Made by a program: the position numbers and the translations under genes. This document shows, piece by piece, positions 46,911 to 55,543 of a stretch of 64,000 nt of DNA. The notes under the pieces were generated by a model. That model saw nothing but the letters and a program-made list of their open reading frames with translations. It ran no database searches and had not been told where the DNA came from. The stretch covers positions 1-64,000 of the forward strand of contig JASGKW010000017.1 in NCBI GenBank assembly GCA_049840515.1, read 5' to 3'. Numbering within the stretch: position 1 is the first letter of the stretch; the number at the start of each line of letters is the position of its first letter. Source of the DNA: Muricomes sp049840515 (GTDB lineage Bacteria; Bacillota; Clostridia; Lachnospirales; Lachnospiraceae).

Positions 46911-47996
46911 GTGCCGCAAATTCAGCTAAAACATATTTACAAAAAGTTTGAGGGTGGTGTAACAGCAGTCAAAGATTTTCACATGGATATCAGCGATAAG
47001 GAATTTGTGATATTTGTGGGTCCCTCCGGGTGCGGGAAATCTACCACGCTGCGTATGATTGCAGGGCTGGAGGAAATTTCTGAGGGGGAGCTGATTATCG
47101 ACGGGAAGCGTATGAATGAGGTACAGCCTTGTGAGAGGGATATGTCCATGGTATTTCAGAATTATGCTCTTTATCCCCATATGTCAGTATATGATAATAT
47201 TGCATATAGCTTAAAACTTAAAAAACTGCCAAAACAAGAAATCAAAGAAAAGGTGGAGGCAGTGGCAAAAACACTGGAACTGGAGGCTCTGCTGGACCGG
47301 AAGCCAAAGGAATTATCGGGAGGGCAGAAACAGCGTGTTGCTATGGGAAGGGCGATTATACGAAAACCCAAAGTGTTTTTGATGGATGAACCGCTTTCCA
47401 ATCTGGATGCAAAGCTCAGGACTCAGATGCGGGCGGAAATACTGAAACTTTACCGTGAACTGAACACCACATTTATCTATGTAACTCATGACCAGACCGA
47501 GGCCATGACTCTTGGAACCAGGATTGTAGTACTTAAAGACGGAGAGATTCAGCAGATTGCATCTCCAGAGGAATTGTATAATCGGCCGGAAAATATATTT
47601 GTGGCAGGATTTATTGGAACACCTTCTATGAATTTCTTAAATACAAAATGTGTTCCGGTGGAAGGAAAACTGTATTTAAAAACAGGAGAAAATCGCATTC
47701 CTCTGCCTGAGAAACTTGCAGAGATATTGAGAAAAAAAGATTACATCGGAGAAAAAATCACTCTTGGCATTCGCCCTGAGGACATGATAATAAGCTGCGA
47801 AACCGGAATCAAGAGCACTGTGCGGGTTTATGAAATGCTTGGCGCGGAGGCATATCTATATTTTGAATATGAAGGAACGACCATTGCCGCGAAAACAGCG
47901 GCAGATACACCAATCCGTCGGGGGGACGAGGTGTACCTGGGTTTTGATATGGAGAAAGCACATCTTTTTGATGGAATAAGAGGAAACCGGATATAA
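46911..47996 (+). CDS. ABC transporter ATP-binding protein, UgpC/MalK type
   Basis: A 361-residue ATPase with canonical Walker A (G-P-S-G-C-G-K-S-T), Q loop (V-F-Q-N-Y-A-L-Y-P), signature (L-S-G-G-Q-K-Q-R), Walker B (V-F-L-M-D-E-P) and H loop (V-T-H-D), plus the C-terminal OB domain of MalK/UgpC. Start codon is GTG 46911, with AAGGAGGAG directly upstream. It is the last gene of the 40.3-48.0 kb operon and energises the permeases at 41557 and 42450. Its normal Q loop contrasts with the two ATPases at 10493 and 11640. Confidence 0.95.
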   Translation: MPQIQLKHIYKKFEGGVTAVKDFHMDISDKEFVIFVGPSGCGKSTTLRMIAGLEEISEGELIIDGKRMNEVQPCERDMSMVFQNYALYPHMSVYDNIAYSLKLKKLPKQEIKEKVEAVAKTLELEALLDRKPKELSGGQKQRVAMGRAIIRKPKVFLMDEPLSNLDAKLRTQMRAEILKLYRELNTTFIYVTHDQTEAMTLGTRIVVLKDGEIQQIASPEELYNRPENIFVAGFIGTPSMNFLNTKCVPVEGKLYLKTGENRIPLPEKLAEILRKKDYIGEKITLGIRPEDMIISCETGIKSTVRVYEMLGAEAYLYFEYEGTTIAAKTAADTPIRRGDEVYLGFDMEKAHLFDGIRGNRI

Positions 47997-48000
47997 GAGA

Positions 48001-48040
48001 AAAGGAGAGCAAAGGGGTCTGACCCCTTTGCTCTCCTTTT
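48001..48040 (+). terminator. rho-independent terminator with 19-bp perfect stem
   Basis: A perfect 19-bp stem with a single-base centre is followed by T. Its inner core is the AAGGGGTC/GACCCCTT palindrome also present at 4437. It begins four bases after the ATPase stop. Confidence 0.9.
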
Positions 48041-48055
48041 TTCAGAATATTCAGA

Positions 48056-48095
48056 ATAATTCAAATTAGTTGCAAAGCCAACTAATTTGAATTAT
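48056..48095. promoter_or_regulatory. perfect 17-bp palindromic operator of the MarR gene
   Basis: ATAATTCAAATTAGTTG (48056-48072) and its exact complement (48079-48095) are separated by six bases. The site covers the promoter at 48070-48098, so a dimeric repressor bound here would block transcription. This is the classical layout of MarR autorepression. Confidence 0.8.
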
Positions 48096-48098
48096 AAT
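48070..48098 (+). promoter_or_regulatory. promoter of the MarR-MFS operon
   Basis: TTGCAA (48070-48075), 17 bases, and TATAAT (48093-48098) lie inside the palindromic operator. Confidence 0.75.
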
Positions 48099-48141
48099 AA
48101 ATATATTCTATGAAAGAGGAAATCAGGGAGGAGATTTGAAG

Positions 48142-48606
48142 ATGAGTGATAATATAGGAAAATTAAATGCTGCTATATATAGAAACTTGCAGAGTATTTT
48201 GAACTACAAATTACAGGAGATTCCACTTCGGGGAGGGCAGCATGATTTTTTGTATGTAATTTCCAAAAATGAGGGTATCACCCAGAAAGAGCTCAGTCAG
48301 AATTTATATGTGGATAAATCTACAACGGCAAAGGCTGTGAAGAATCTGGTCTGGCTTGGATATGTTCGGAAGGAGACTTCTTCTGAGGATAAGCGTTTTG
48401 AGAAGTTATATCTTACTGAGAAAGGGCAGGACATGAAGAAGCAGGTTCAGGAAACTTTCTCAGAGATTGTAGACATTGCGACAAAAAACTTGTCCCCGAA
48501 GGAGTCGGAGCAGGCAGTCCATTTGCTGAAAACAATTCTTGATGGTGTCACGGAAGAGAAGATGAACCTGCTGAATAAAAAGAATGAACATGCGGAAGAT
48601 ATGTAA
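48142..48606 (+). CDS. MarR-family transcriptional regulator
   Basis: A 154-residue winged-helix regulator. The recognition region is T-Q-K-E-L-S-Q-N-L-Y-V-D-K-S-T-T-A-K-A near 51-70, followed by a wing (S-S-E-D-K-R) and L-T-E-K-G. It probably represses itself and the exporter gene that follows, through the palindrome at 48056-48095. GGGAGGAG at 48126-48133 is correctly spaced for ATG 48142; the TTG at 48136 is too close. It ends 13 bases before the MFS start, so the two form an operon. Confidence 0.93.
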   Translation: MSDNIGKLNAAIYRNLQSILNYKLQEIPLRGGQHDFLYVISKNEGITQKELSQNLYVDKSTTAKAVKNLVWLGYVRKETSSEDKRFEKLYLTEKGQDMKKQVQETFSEIVDIATKNLSPKESEQAVHLLKTILDGVTEEKMNLLNKKNEHAEDM

Positions 48607-48619
48607 GGAGGAAAAAATA

Positions 48620-49789
48620 ATGGAAAATCAAAAACAATCTTTGTGGACGAAAGATTTTATTATCATTACAGGAATTAATTTACTTTTATTCTGTGGATTT
48701 CAGATGCTCCTTCCGACGCTGCCTCTTTTTGCCAAATCCTTGGGCGGCTCGGATGCCGCTCTGGGATGGATTGGGGGCTCAGCGACAGTTGCAGCCATTC
48801 TGATTCGCCCGGTTGCAGGCGCAATTTTGGATAAAATGGGCAGAAAAGGGGTTCTTATAGCGGGAATGCTTATTATGATGCTGGTTACTTTGGTGTTCGG
48901 TTTTCTTCCCACTGTAGGTGCCGTCATTGCGATACGCTTTGTGCATGGCATAGGCTGGGGGCTGGCAAGTACGGCGAGCAGTACAATAGCCTCCGATGAA
49001 ATTCCAAAAAGCCGGTTTGGAGAGGGGATGGGCTATTTTAGTCTGTCCAGCAGCCTGGCAATGGCTTTGGCACCGGGGATAGCCCTTGGAATATTTGCGG
49101 CACATGGATTTAAACCTGTTTCTTTTTGGTCGGCCGGGCTTCTTGTCATTGTCCTGCTGTTATCCATTTTTATAAAAAGTACACGGACAGCACAACCACA
49201 GAAAGAAAAGACAAAAGCTGCAATTTACGAGAGAGCATCTATACTGCCCGCTGTCATTATGTTTCTTGTGTCTGTTACTTATGGTTCAATTACCGGATTC
49301 CTCTCTATATATGCGACAGAATCGGGTGTTAAAAATATCGGAATGTTTTTCTCTGTCTATGCAGTGACACTGTTGATTTCCAGACCTTTATGCGGCAGAC
49401 TGACAGATAAATTTGGGTTTAGCAGCGTAATTTCTCCGGGACTTGTACTTGTAATTGCGGCTATGTCTCTTTTATCCAAAGCAGGGTCTCTCCCGGTATT
49501 TCTTGTCTGTGCGGCTGTGTATGGGCTGGGGTTCGGCGCTGTTCAGTCCAGCCTTCAGACAATGGCGATTATCCGCGCACCTAAGGAGAGGCGGGGAGCA
49601 GCCAATGCGACCTTTTTCACCGGTTTTGACGGCGGTATCGGATTTGGCTCAGTGGTTGGAGGAATCATTGCATCTTATTCAAAATACAGCCTGATGTATC
49701 TGTACTTGTCTCTGTTTGTTGTTCTGGCAGGTGTTCTTTATTACCTCTTTTTCATGAGAAAGAAGAGCGGGGAAGATAGCTCAAATTAG
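48620..49789 (+). CDS. MFS-family drug/metabolite exporter
   Basis: A 389-residue membrane protein with 12 predicted helices in two halves. The MFS motif A between helices 2 and 3 reads G-A-I-L-D-K-M-G-R-K-G near residue 73, and a second-half equivalent reads G-R-L-T-D-K-F-G near 262. This fits the DHA1-like exporter group. AAGGAGG at 48605-48611 selects ATG 48620. It is co-transcribed with MarR, so expression is probably induced by a ligand that releases MarR and is then exported. Confidence 0.92.
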   Translation: MENQKQSLWTKDFIIITGINLLLFCGFQMLLPTLPLFAKSLGGSDAALGWIGGSATVAAILIRPVAGAILDKMGRKGVLIAGMLIMMLVTLVFGFLPTVGAVIAIRFVHGIGWGLASTASSTIASDEIPKSRFGEGMGYFSLSSSLAMALAPGIALGIFAAHGFKPVSFWSAGLLVIVLLLSIFIKSTRTAQPQKEKTKAAIYERASILPAVIMFLVSVTYGSITGFLSIYATESGVKNIGMFFSVYAVTLLISRPLCGRLTDKFGFSSVISPGLVLVIAAMSLLSKAGSLPVFLVCAAVYGLGFGAVQSSLQTMAIIRAPKERRGAANATFFTGFDGGIGFGSVVGGIIASYSKYSLMYLYLSLFVVLAGVLYYLFFMRKKSGEDSSN

Positions 49790-49874
49790 ATTGAATTCAC
49801 TGGATTAAGTAGATTTTTTATGATTAAGTATATATTTTCCAAATCGGGTACATCCTATCTCTGAGGTGAAGAGT

Positions 49875-51317
49875 ATGGTTGAAAAATCCATTTGGAGTAC
49901 GACTGCATCTGCTCGAATGCGCCCCTCACTTCAGGGTGACATTCATACAGATGCAGTTATTATTGGTGCAGGAATGTCCGGGATTCTGACAGCTCATTTT
50001 CTGATGCAGGCAGGGGTGCAGTGTATTGTGTTGGAGAGAGACAGAATTGGCAGCGGACAGACAAAGAATACAACGGCTAAAATTACATCCCAGCATAATC
50101 TTATATATGACAAACTGCTGCAGAGCGTGGGGATGGAAAAAGCACAGCAATATGCGAAGGCAAATCAGGAGGCAATTGAGAGATACCGAATCCTTATCCG
50201 AAAATATAAGTATGATGTGGACTGGCAGGATTGCCCGTCCTATTTATATACAAAGGAAGAAACAAAACTGCTGAAAAGAGAATACGAGGCTGCCAGAAAA
50301 CTGGGAATTCAGGCAGAGCTTACGGAAAATGTAAATCTTCCCTTTGCGGTAAAGCAGGCATTGAAGTTTGAAGGGCAGGGCCAGTTTCACCCGCTGAAAT
50401 TTCTATATAGCCTGGGTGAGAATATTACCATATATGAAAAGACAAAGGTGGAGCGGGTGGAAAAGAATGTTGTAAAAACGGATAAGGGGGAGGTACATGC
50501 AAAGTACATTATATTTGCCTGCCATTATCCGTTTCAGAACAGGCCGGGATATTATTTTCTGCGGATGCACCAGGAGCGGAGTTATGTTCTGGCGGTAAAA
50601 GAAAACACGCTATTGAATGGGATGTATTATGGGATTGATAAAGATGGAATATCTCTTAGACAATGGGGGGAACATCTGCTCATTGGCGGCGGAAGCCATC
50701 GGACAGGAGAAAAGCCGCCGGGAAGTCCGTACGATTATCTGACCCGCGTGGCAGACACTTACTGGCCGGGTTCCGGGGAGACAGCCCGCTGGTCGGCTCA
50801 GGACTGTATGACTTTGGATGGAATTCCTTATATTGGGCCATATAGCCGCAGTATGCCGGACTGGTATGTGGCAACAGGGTTTCAAAAATGGGGAATGACC
50901 AGCTCTATGGTTTCAGCGATGATTTTGTCTGATATGATCTGTGACAGAAAAAATGAATATATGGAAGTTTTCTCACCCCGGAGATTCCGCGTCAGGACTT
51001 CTGTAGGACCATTTCTGAAAGAGGGAGGTCATGCAGTATCAGGTCTTGTGAAACGAATGGCGGGGATACCAAAAGAAAAACTGGAAGACCTGCGCCCGGG
51101 ACATGGGGGCATTGTAGAGTTTAAAGGCAGCAAATATGGAGTTTATAAGGACGAGTCGGGAAGAGTGTATACAGTATCGGTTCGCTGTCCTCATATGGGA
51201 TGCCAATTGAAATGGAATAAAGAAGAAAAAAGCTGGGACTGCCCGTGTCATGGCTCCCGGTTTGATTATAAGGGCAGGAGCTTGGATGAACCTGCGCAGG
51301 AAGATATATCCTATTAA
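49875..51317 (+). CDS. FAD-dependent oxidoreductase with C-terminal Rieske domain
   Basis: A 480-residue protein. An N-terminal DAO-type FAD domain has the dinucleotide motif A-V-I-I-G-A-G-M-S-G-I-L near 31-42. A C-terminal Rieske [2Fe-2S] domain has ligands C-P-H-M-G-C and C-P-C-H-G-S near residues 437-460. Relatives with this architecture are widespread in Firmicutes and Bacillus (YhfW-like), but their substrate is unknown. A GTG at 49866 is in frame; I prefer ATG 49875. It is followed closely by the tocopherol-cyclase-like gene. A Rieske cluster in an anaerobe suggests electron transfer and not oxygenation. Confidence 0.9.
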   Translation: MVEKSIWSTTASARMRPSLQGDIHTDAVIIGAGMSGILTAHFLMQAGVQCIVLERDRIGSGQTKNTTAKITSQHNLIYDKLLQSVGMEKAQQYAKANQEAIERYRILIRKYKYDVDWQDCPSYLYTKEETKLLKREYEAARKLGIQAELTENVNLPFAVKQALKFEGQGQFHPLKFLYSLGENITIYEKTKVERVEKNVVKTDKGEVHAKYIIFACHYPFQNRPGYYFLRMHQERSYVLAVKENTLLNGMYYGIDKDGISLRQWGEHLLIGGGSHRTGEKPPGSPYDYLTRVADTYWPGSGETARWSAQDCMTLDGIPYIGPYSRSMPDWYVATGFQKWGMTSSMVSAMILSDMICDRKNEYMEVFSPRRFRVRTSVGPFLKEGGHAVSGLVKRMAGIPKEKLEDLRPGHGGIVEFKGSKYGVYKDESGRVYTVSVRCPHMGCQLKWNKEEKSWDCPCHGSRFDYKGRSLDEPAQEDISY

Positions 51318-51343
51318 AGGGCTATCTGGGAAGGGAAAATAAG

Positions 51344-52246
51344 ATGAAGAAAAAGCATTTTCATGGAGAAAAGAAAAAGCATTCATATTTTGAAGGGTGG
51401 TATTTAAAACACCAGATTATGGGAAAGACGATTGCTTTTATTCCAGCTGTACATGGGGATGAAAAGGGGCAGTGGAGTGCATCTCTGCAGGTGGCAGTCA
51501 GTGATGGTGTAAATGATGGCTCATGGTATTTTACCTGGCCTATGGAATCATGTGAGATTGCAAAAGACAGATTCTGGGTAAAAATAGGTGCAAATATATT
51601 TTCAGAAAAGGGTATTTCTGTAAATATAAAGACAGAAACACTTACAATTGAAGGTAAAATTGCCTATTCTAATTTTCGGAAAATCAAAGGAAATATTATG
51701 GGGTTTTTCCAGCTTCTTCCGTTTATGCAGTGCAATCACAGTGTTTTGAGTATGACTCACAGGTTAAAAGGGAGCTTAACGGTGAATGATGAGGTGATTG
51801 AGTTCACAGGAGGGAACGGTTATGTGGAGAAAGACTGGGGACAGTCTTTTCCAAAAGACTATCTCTGGACACAGTGCGGGTTCGGAATGAAAGGAAAAAA
51901 CAGCATTATGGCGGCTGCAGCTCATATTCCGATTATGGGGACAAGCTTCCGGGGCTGTATTTGTGCCGTCCACTATGAGGGAAAAGAATACCGGATGGGA
52001 ACTTATTATGGAGCCAAAATTCTTCAGTATGAGGACGGGGGTATGGTGCTCAGACAGGGGAATAAGGTTCTGAGGATTAAAAGGCTGGGAGAAAGGGCGC
52101 TTAACCTCCGGGCTCCATCTATGGGAGCTATGGAGAGGACTATCAAAGAAAGCCCCATATGCAAGGTTCAATATCAATTTTATAGGGGAAAAGAGCAGGT
52201 ATTTAATCTCATCTCAGAGAGGGCATCTTTTGAACAGGTAATATAA
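51344..52246 (+). CDS. tocopherol cyclase-like family protein
   Basis: A 300-residue protein that starts H-F-H-G-E-K-K-K-H-S-Y-F-E-G-W-Y-L-K, the signature of the tocopherol-cyclase-like family. It also carries G-Y-V-E-K-D-W-G-Q-S-F-P near 164-175, another block typical of the family. In plants and cyanobacteria the enzyme closes the chromanol ring, but Firmicute relatives have no demonstrated role and no tocopherol pathway is expected here. It lies 26 bases after the FAD/Rieske gene, so they probably share a transcript and perhaps a hydrophobic substrate. The downstream hairpin near 52253 is weak. Confidence 0.8.
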   Translation: MKKKHFHGEKKKHSYFEGWYLKHQIMGKTIAFIPAVHGDEKGQWSASLQVAVSDGVNDGSWYFTWPMESCEIAKDRFWVKIGANIFSEKGISVNIKTETLTIEGKIAYSNFRKIKGNIMGFFQLLPFMQCNHSVLSMTHRLKGSLTVNDEVIEFTGGNGYVEKDWGQSFPKDYLWTQCGFGMKGKNSIMAAAAHIPIMGTSFRGCICAVHYEGKEYRMGTYYGAKILQYEDGGMVLRQGNKVLRIKRLGERALNLRAPSMGAMERTIKESPICKVQYQFYRGKEQVFNLISERASFEQVI

Positions 52247-52328
52247 AAAATGTGGCTGTCCAGCCAGTTTTCATATTTCATATTTGGAGACCTGCGCACA
52301 GCTAAATTGCTGGCAGTAAATAAAAAAG

Positions 52329-52357
52329 TTGACAGAATGATAAATTTGTATTAAGAT
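52329..52357 (+). promoter_or_regulatory. probable sigma-A promoter of the cell-wall hydrolase gene
   Basis: TTGACA (52329-52334), 17 bases, TAAGAT (52352-52357), about 117 bases before the start, leaving a long leader. Confidence 0.55.
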
Positions 52358-52473
52358 ACTCCTTGTAACAATTTTGTAATATTTGTAATAAGTTTGAAAT
52401 TTCAAGCATATATTTTATTACGGGGGCATTACGAACTCGTGAAGATATTACAAGAAATCAGGAGGTTGAGTAT

Positions 52474-53220
52474 ATGTTACAAGGAAAAAAATTTATGGCG
52501 GTATTAACAAGTGTGACAGTGTGTACATTGTTTGCAGCTGGATTTACCGCACATGCGGCATCGTTGATGCCGGAAGCAGTCACTATTGAAAGTATGGACA
52601 AGAACAGTGGAAATACAATGCTGGCTAAAAAAGCGGAGAGCATTCCGGCTTCTGAGGCGGTTGAGACAAAAAAAGCTGCGAAGGAAGCTAAAGTGGCTTA
52701 TGAGAAGAAGCAGAAAGAGATAGAAGCTCAGAAGAAAGCCGAGGAACAGCGGAAGATAGAGGAACAGAAAAAAGAAGAGGAAAGACGGGCGGCTGAGGAG
52801 GCTCAGAAAGCAGCGGCTTCAGCGGCACCGGCGGCTGCTCCTGCGGCGGAAGCTGCGGCTGCACCGGAAGCGTCAAATGTCCAGGTAATGGCGGGAGACC
52901 AGGAACTGCTTGCCGCTATCATCTTCTGTGAGGCGGGCAATCAGCCATATGAAGGTCAGGTGGCAGTAGGTGCTGTCATTATGAACCGGGTGAACAGTGG
53001 GGTCTATCCGGGAAGTATCTCGGAAGTTATCTACCAGCCGGGGCAGTTTGGACCAGCGATGACAGGCTGGCTGGACAGCGTTCTGGCAAGCGGAGGATAT
53101 ACCGACACCGCATTGCAGGCGGCAGCAGATGCACTGGCAGGGGCTAACCCTATCGGGGACTGCCTGTACTTTGGAAATGGAGACTATGGAATTCAGATAG
53201 GAGACCACTTTTTCCATTAA
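52474..53220 (+). CDS. SleB/CwlJ-family cell wall hydrolase
   Basis: A 248-residue secreted protein. A signal peptide (residues 1-25, ending A-H-A-A) is followed by a charged coiled coil rich in Lys, Glu and Gln (about 60-105) and an Ala/Pro/Glu linker. The C-terminal Hydrolase_2 domain begins L-L-A-A-I-I-F-C-E-A-G-N-Q and contains G-Q-V-A-V-G-A-V-I-M-N-R-V. The Glu in C-E-A-G is the expected catalytic residue for cleavage of peptidoglycan glycan strands. CAGGAGG lies before the ATG. A vegetative wall-remodelling or spore-cortex role is possible. Confidence 0.9.
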   Translation: MLQGKKFMAVLTSVTVCTLFAAGFTAHAASLMPEAVTIESMDKNSGNTMLAKKAESIPASEAVETKKAAKEAKVAYEKKQKEIEAQKKAEEQRKIEEQKKEEERRAAEEAQKAAASAAPAAAPAAEAAAAPEASNVQVMAGDQELLAAIIFCEAGNQPYEGQVAVGAVIMNRVNSGVYPGSISEVIYQPGQFGPAMTGWLDSVLASGGYTDTALQAAADALAGANPIGDCLYFGNGDYGIQIGDHFFH

Positions 53221-53228
53221 AAAGTAAA

Positions 53229-53264
53229 GTTCCACAGTAGAAATTAAATACTGTGGAACCCTTT
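53229..53264. terminator. bidirectional terminator
   Basis: A perfect 11-bp stem GTTCCACAGTA / TACTGTGGAAC with a nine-base loop, flanked by A-rich and T-rich sequence, lies between convergent genes. It overlaps the yitT-like stop codon. Confidence 0.8.
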
Positions 53265-54086
53265 TCCAATGATTTCGCTTGTATTTGAAATTAGGATAAA
53301 TGCCTCAGGCTGGCTTGATTTAATAAAATTACGGAGCTTTATAGCCTGCTGGCGGTTGAGGGCGGTGAAGATAATATATTTATCTTTCCCTGAAAATGCG
53401 CCGTGTGCCTGACAAACTGTGGCACTGCGCTGTAGTGTATTTACAATGTAGTCACAGATTGGTTCCGGCTCATCGCAGACAACATTAAAATATTTGGAAA
53501 GGTTGAAACTCTCAATAAATGAATCGACCATAAATGAGCGGATAGCCAGACCAAGAATAGAATATAGACCAGCTTTGATGCCGAACATGAAGCACCCTGC
53601 GAGAGTAATCAGCAGGTCTGTGGAAAGGAGCGCCCTCGCCATATCAAAGCTGGTGTATTTTTTTATAATCATAGCAATGACATCTGTGCCGCCGCCGGAA
53701 GAACCAATGTTGAATAAAATGGCAGACCCGAGAGCTGGGAGAGCGATAGCGAAACACAGCTCCAGCATAGGCTGGTCGGTAAGGGGGTGAGTCATCGGGT
53801 AGATTCGCTCCAGAGCAAAGAGCATCATAGAGAATAAAATACTGCAATACGCAGTCTTTGCTGCAAATTTGCGCCCCAGAACAAAAAAACTGATGACCAG
53901 CAATATCATGTTCATGATAAAGGTAAAATCACTTGCAGACAGTACGCCTGTCTTGGCAACGAGAACTGCGAGGCCGGTGACACCTCCAAAAGTGAAATTA
54001 TTTGCAAATTTAAAGAAATAAGTTCCGACAGCCATAACCAATGTGCTGAAGGTAAGTAAAAGAAAATATTTTAGTTTATCTTTCAT
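53244..54086 (-). CDS. YitT family membrane protein
   Basis: A 280-residue protein with about six hydrophobic helices in the first 190 residues (DUF161-type, including F-N-I-G-S-S-G-G-G-T-D-V-I-A). A soluble C-terminal DUF2179 domain follows, with T-V-C-Q-A-H-G-A-F-S-G-K-D-K-Y-I-I-F-T. The transported or sensed molecule is unknown. AGGAAAGG precedes the start on the minus strand. It converges with the SleB-like gene and diverges from enolase. Confidence 0.9.
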   Translation of the reverse strand: MKDKLKYFLLLTFSTLVMAVGTYFFKFANNFTFGGVTGLAVLVAKTGVLSASDFTFIMNMILLVISFFVLGRKFAAKTAYCSILFSMMLFALERIYPMTHPLTDQPMLELCFAIALPALGSAILFNIGSSGGGTDVIAMIIKKYTSFDMARALLSTDLLITLAGCFMFGIKAGLYSILGLAIRSFMVDSFIESFNLSKYFNVVCDEPEPICDYIVNTLQRSATVCQAHGAFSGKDKYIIFTALNRQQAIKLRNFIKSSQPEAFILISNTSEIIGKGFHSI

Positions 54087-54207
54087 GAGTACCTTTCCTG
54101 CCTTATTTAATATCTTATTAAAATTGTAACGCCGGGAATATGAAAAGTCAACGCATTAAGAATGGATATTTGGAAATACTATTCTCCCATAAGGAGGAAG
54201 TGAAAAT

Positions 54208-55479
54208 ATGTATCAGTATTTACCGATTCGTGATGTGTACGCAAGAGAAATTATAGATTCCAGGGGGAATCCTACAATAGAGGTGGAAGTGCTGGTTGGG
54301 GAGGATACGGTAGGCCGGGCGGCTGTTCCATCAGGTGCATCTACAGGAAAATACGAGGCAGTGGAGCTGCGCGACAATGAGGAGAGATATGGCGGCAAAG
54401 GAGTGGAGCGGGCTGTAGAACATGTCAATGACCAGTTAGCCAGAGCGGTGATTGGTGTCAATGTATTTGATCAGGCAGCATTGGATGCAGTGTTAATCAA
54501 GGCTGACGGGAGCAAAAACAAGAAAAATCTGGGCGCAAATGCTCTGCTGGGTGTATCACTGGCAGCCGCCAAGGCAGCCGCAAATGCTTTAAAGGTTCCT
54601 CTTTACAGATACTTGGGGGGAGTTAATGCCCATGAGCTTCCGGTTCCTATGATGAACATTTTAAATGGAGGTGCACATGCGGACAATACATTGGATATTC
54701 AGGAATTTATGATTATGCCTGTAGGTGCAGATAACTTTAAAGAAGGACTGCGCATGTGTGCAGAAATTTATCAGACATTAAAGAAGCTTTTGAAAGAAAA
54801 TGGATTAAATACAGCGGTGGGAGATGAGGGCGGGTTTGCGCCTGATTTGCCGGATACAAAAGAGGCGCTGAGATTTTTGAAAAGAGCAGTGGAGGCAGCG
54901 GGCTATGAGATGGGAAAAGATATTGCCATAGCCATGGATATTGCAGCTTCCGAATTGTATAACAAAGATTTTAAGAAGTATGTATTCCCCGGGGAGAGTA
55001 AGATGCGGGGAGAAACGATTATCCGCTCTGCGGAAGAATTGATTGAATACTATGAAGATATTGCAATGGAGTTTCCCATACAGTCTATTGAAGACCCTCT
55101 GGATGAGGAGGACTGGGATGGATGGGAGCTGCTGACTACAAGGCTGGGAAATGACATTCAGCTTGTGGGGGATGACCTTTTTGTTACAAACGTGGAGCGT
55201 CTGGAAAAAGGAATCAAGCAGAATGTGGCAAATGCTATTTTGGTCAAAGTAAACCAGATTGGAACACTGTCGGAGGCTATAGATGCGATTGAAATGGCTC
55301 AGAGGGCCGGATACAATGCAATCATATCTCACAGGTCAGGTGAGACGGAGGATACCACAATTGCAGATATCGCTGTGGCTTTCAACACAGGACAAATAAA
55401 AACAGGAGCCCCCTGCCGTTCGGAGAGGGTGGCGAAATATAATCAGCTTCTGAGGATAGAAGACCAGTTGATAAGATAA
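54208..55479 (+). CDS. eno: enolase (phosphopyruvate hydratase)
   Basis: A 423-residue glycolytic enzyme converting 2-phosphoglycerate to phosphoenolpyruvate. Diagnostic segments are R-E-I-I-D-S-R-G-N-P-T-I-E-V-E near 11, G-A-S-T-G near 42, G-G-A-H-A-D-N near 152, G-D-E-G-G-F-A-P-D near 205, metal ligands in M-D-I-A-A-S-E and S-I-E-D-P-L-D, G-D-D-L-F-V-T-N near 312, catalytic Lys in L-V-K-V-N-Q near 340, and S-H-R-S-G-E-T-E-D near 370. AAGGAGG lies upstream of the ATG. It appears complete and monocistronic. Confidence 0.97.
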   Translation: MYQYLPIRDVYAREIIDSRGNPTIEVEVLVGEDTVGRAAVPSGASTGKYEAVELRDNEERYGGKGVERAVEHVNDQLARAVIGVNVFDQAALDAVLIKADGSKNKKNLGANALLGVSLAAAKAAANALKVPLYRYLGGVNAHELPVPMMNILNGGAHADNTLDIQEFMIMPVGADNFKEGLRMCAEIYQTLKKLLKENGLNTAVGDEGGFAPDLPDTKEALRFLKRAVEAAGYEMGKDIAIAMDIAASELYNKDFKKYVFPGESKMRGETIIRSAEELIEYYEDIAMEFPIQSIEDPLDEEDWDGWELLTTRLGNDIQLVGDDLFVTNVERLEKGIKQNVANAILVKVNQIGTLSEAIDAIEMAQRAGYNAIISHRSGETEDTTIADIAVAFNTGQIKTGAPCRSERVAKYNQLLRIEDQLIR

Positions 55480-55486
55480 ATTAAGG

Positions 55487-55526
55487 AAAGAGGACATTAC
55501 CAGTAAAATGGAATATCCTCTTTTTT
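55487..55526 (+). terminator. rho-independent terminator of enolase
   Basis: A 12-base stem AAAGAGGACATT / AATATCCTCTTT with one mismatch, followed by T. Confidence 0.85.
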
Positions 55527-55543
55527 GTACTGTAGATATTTTG

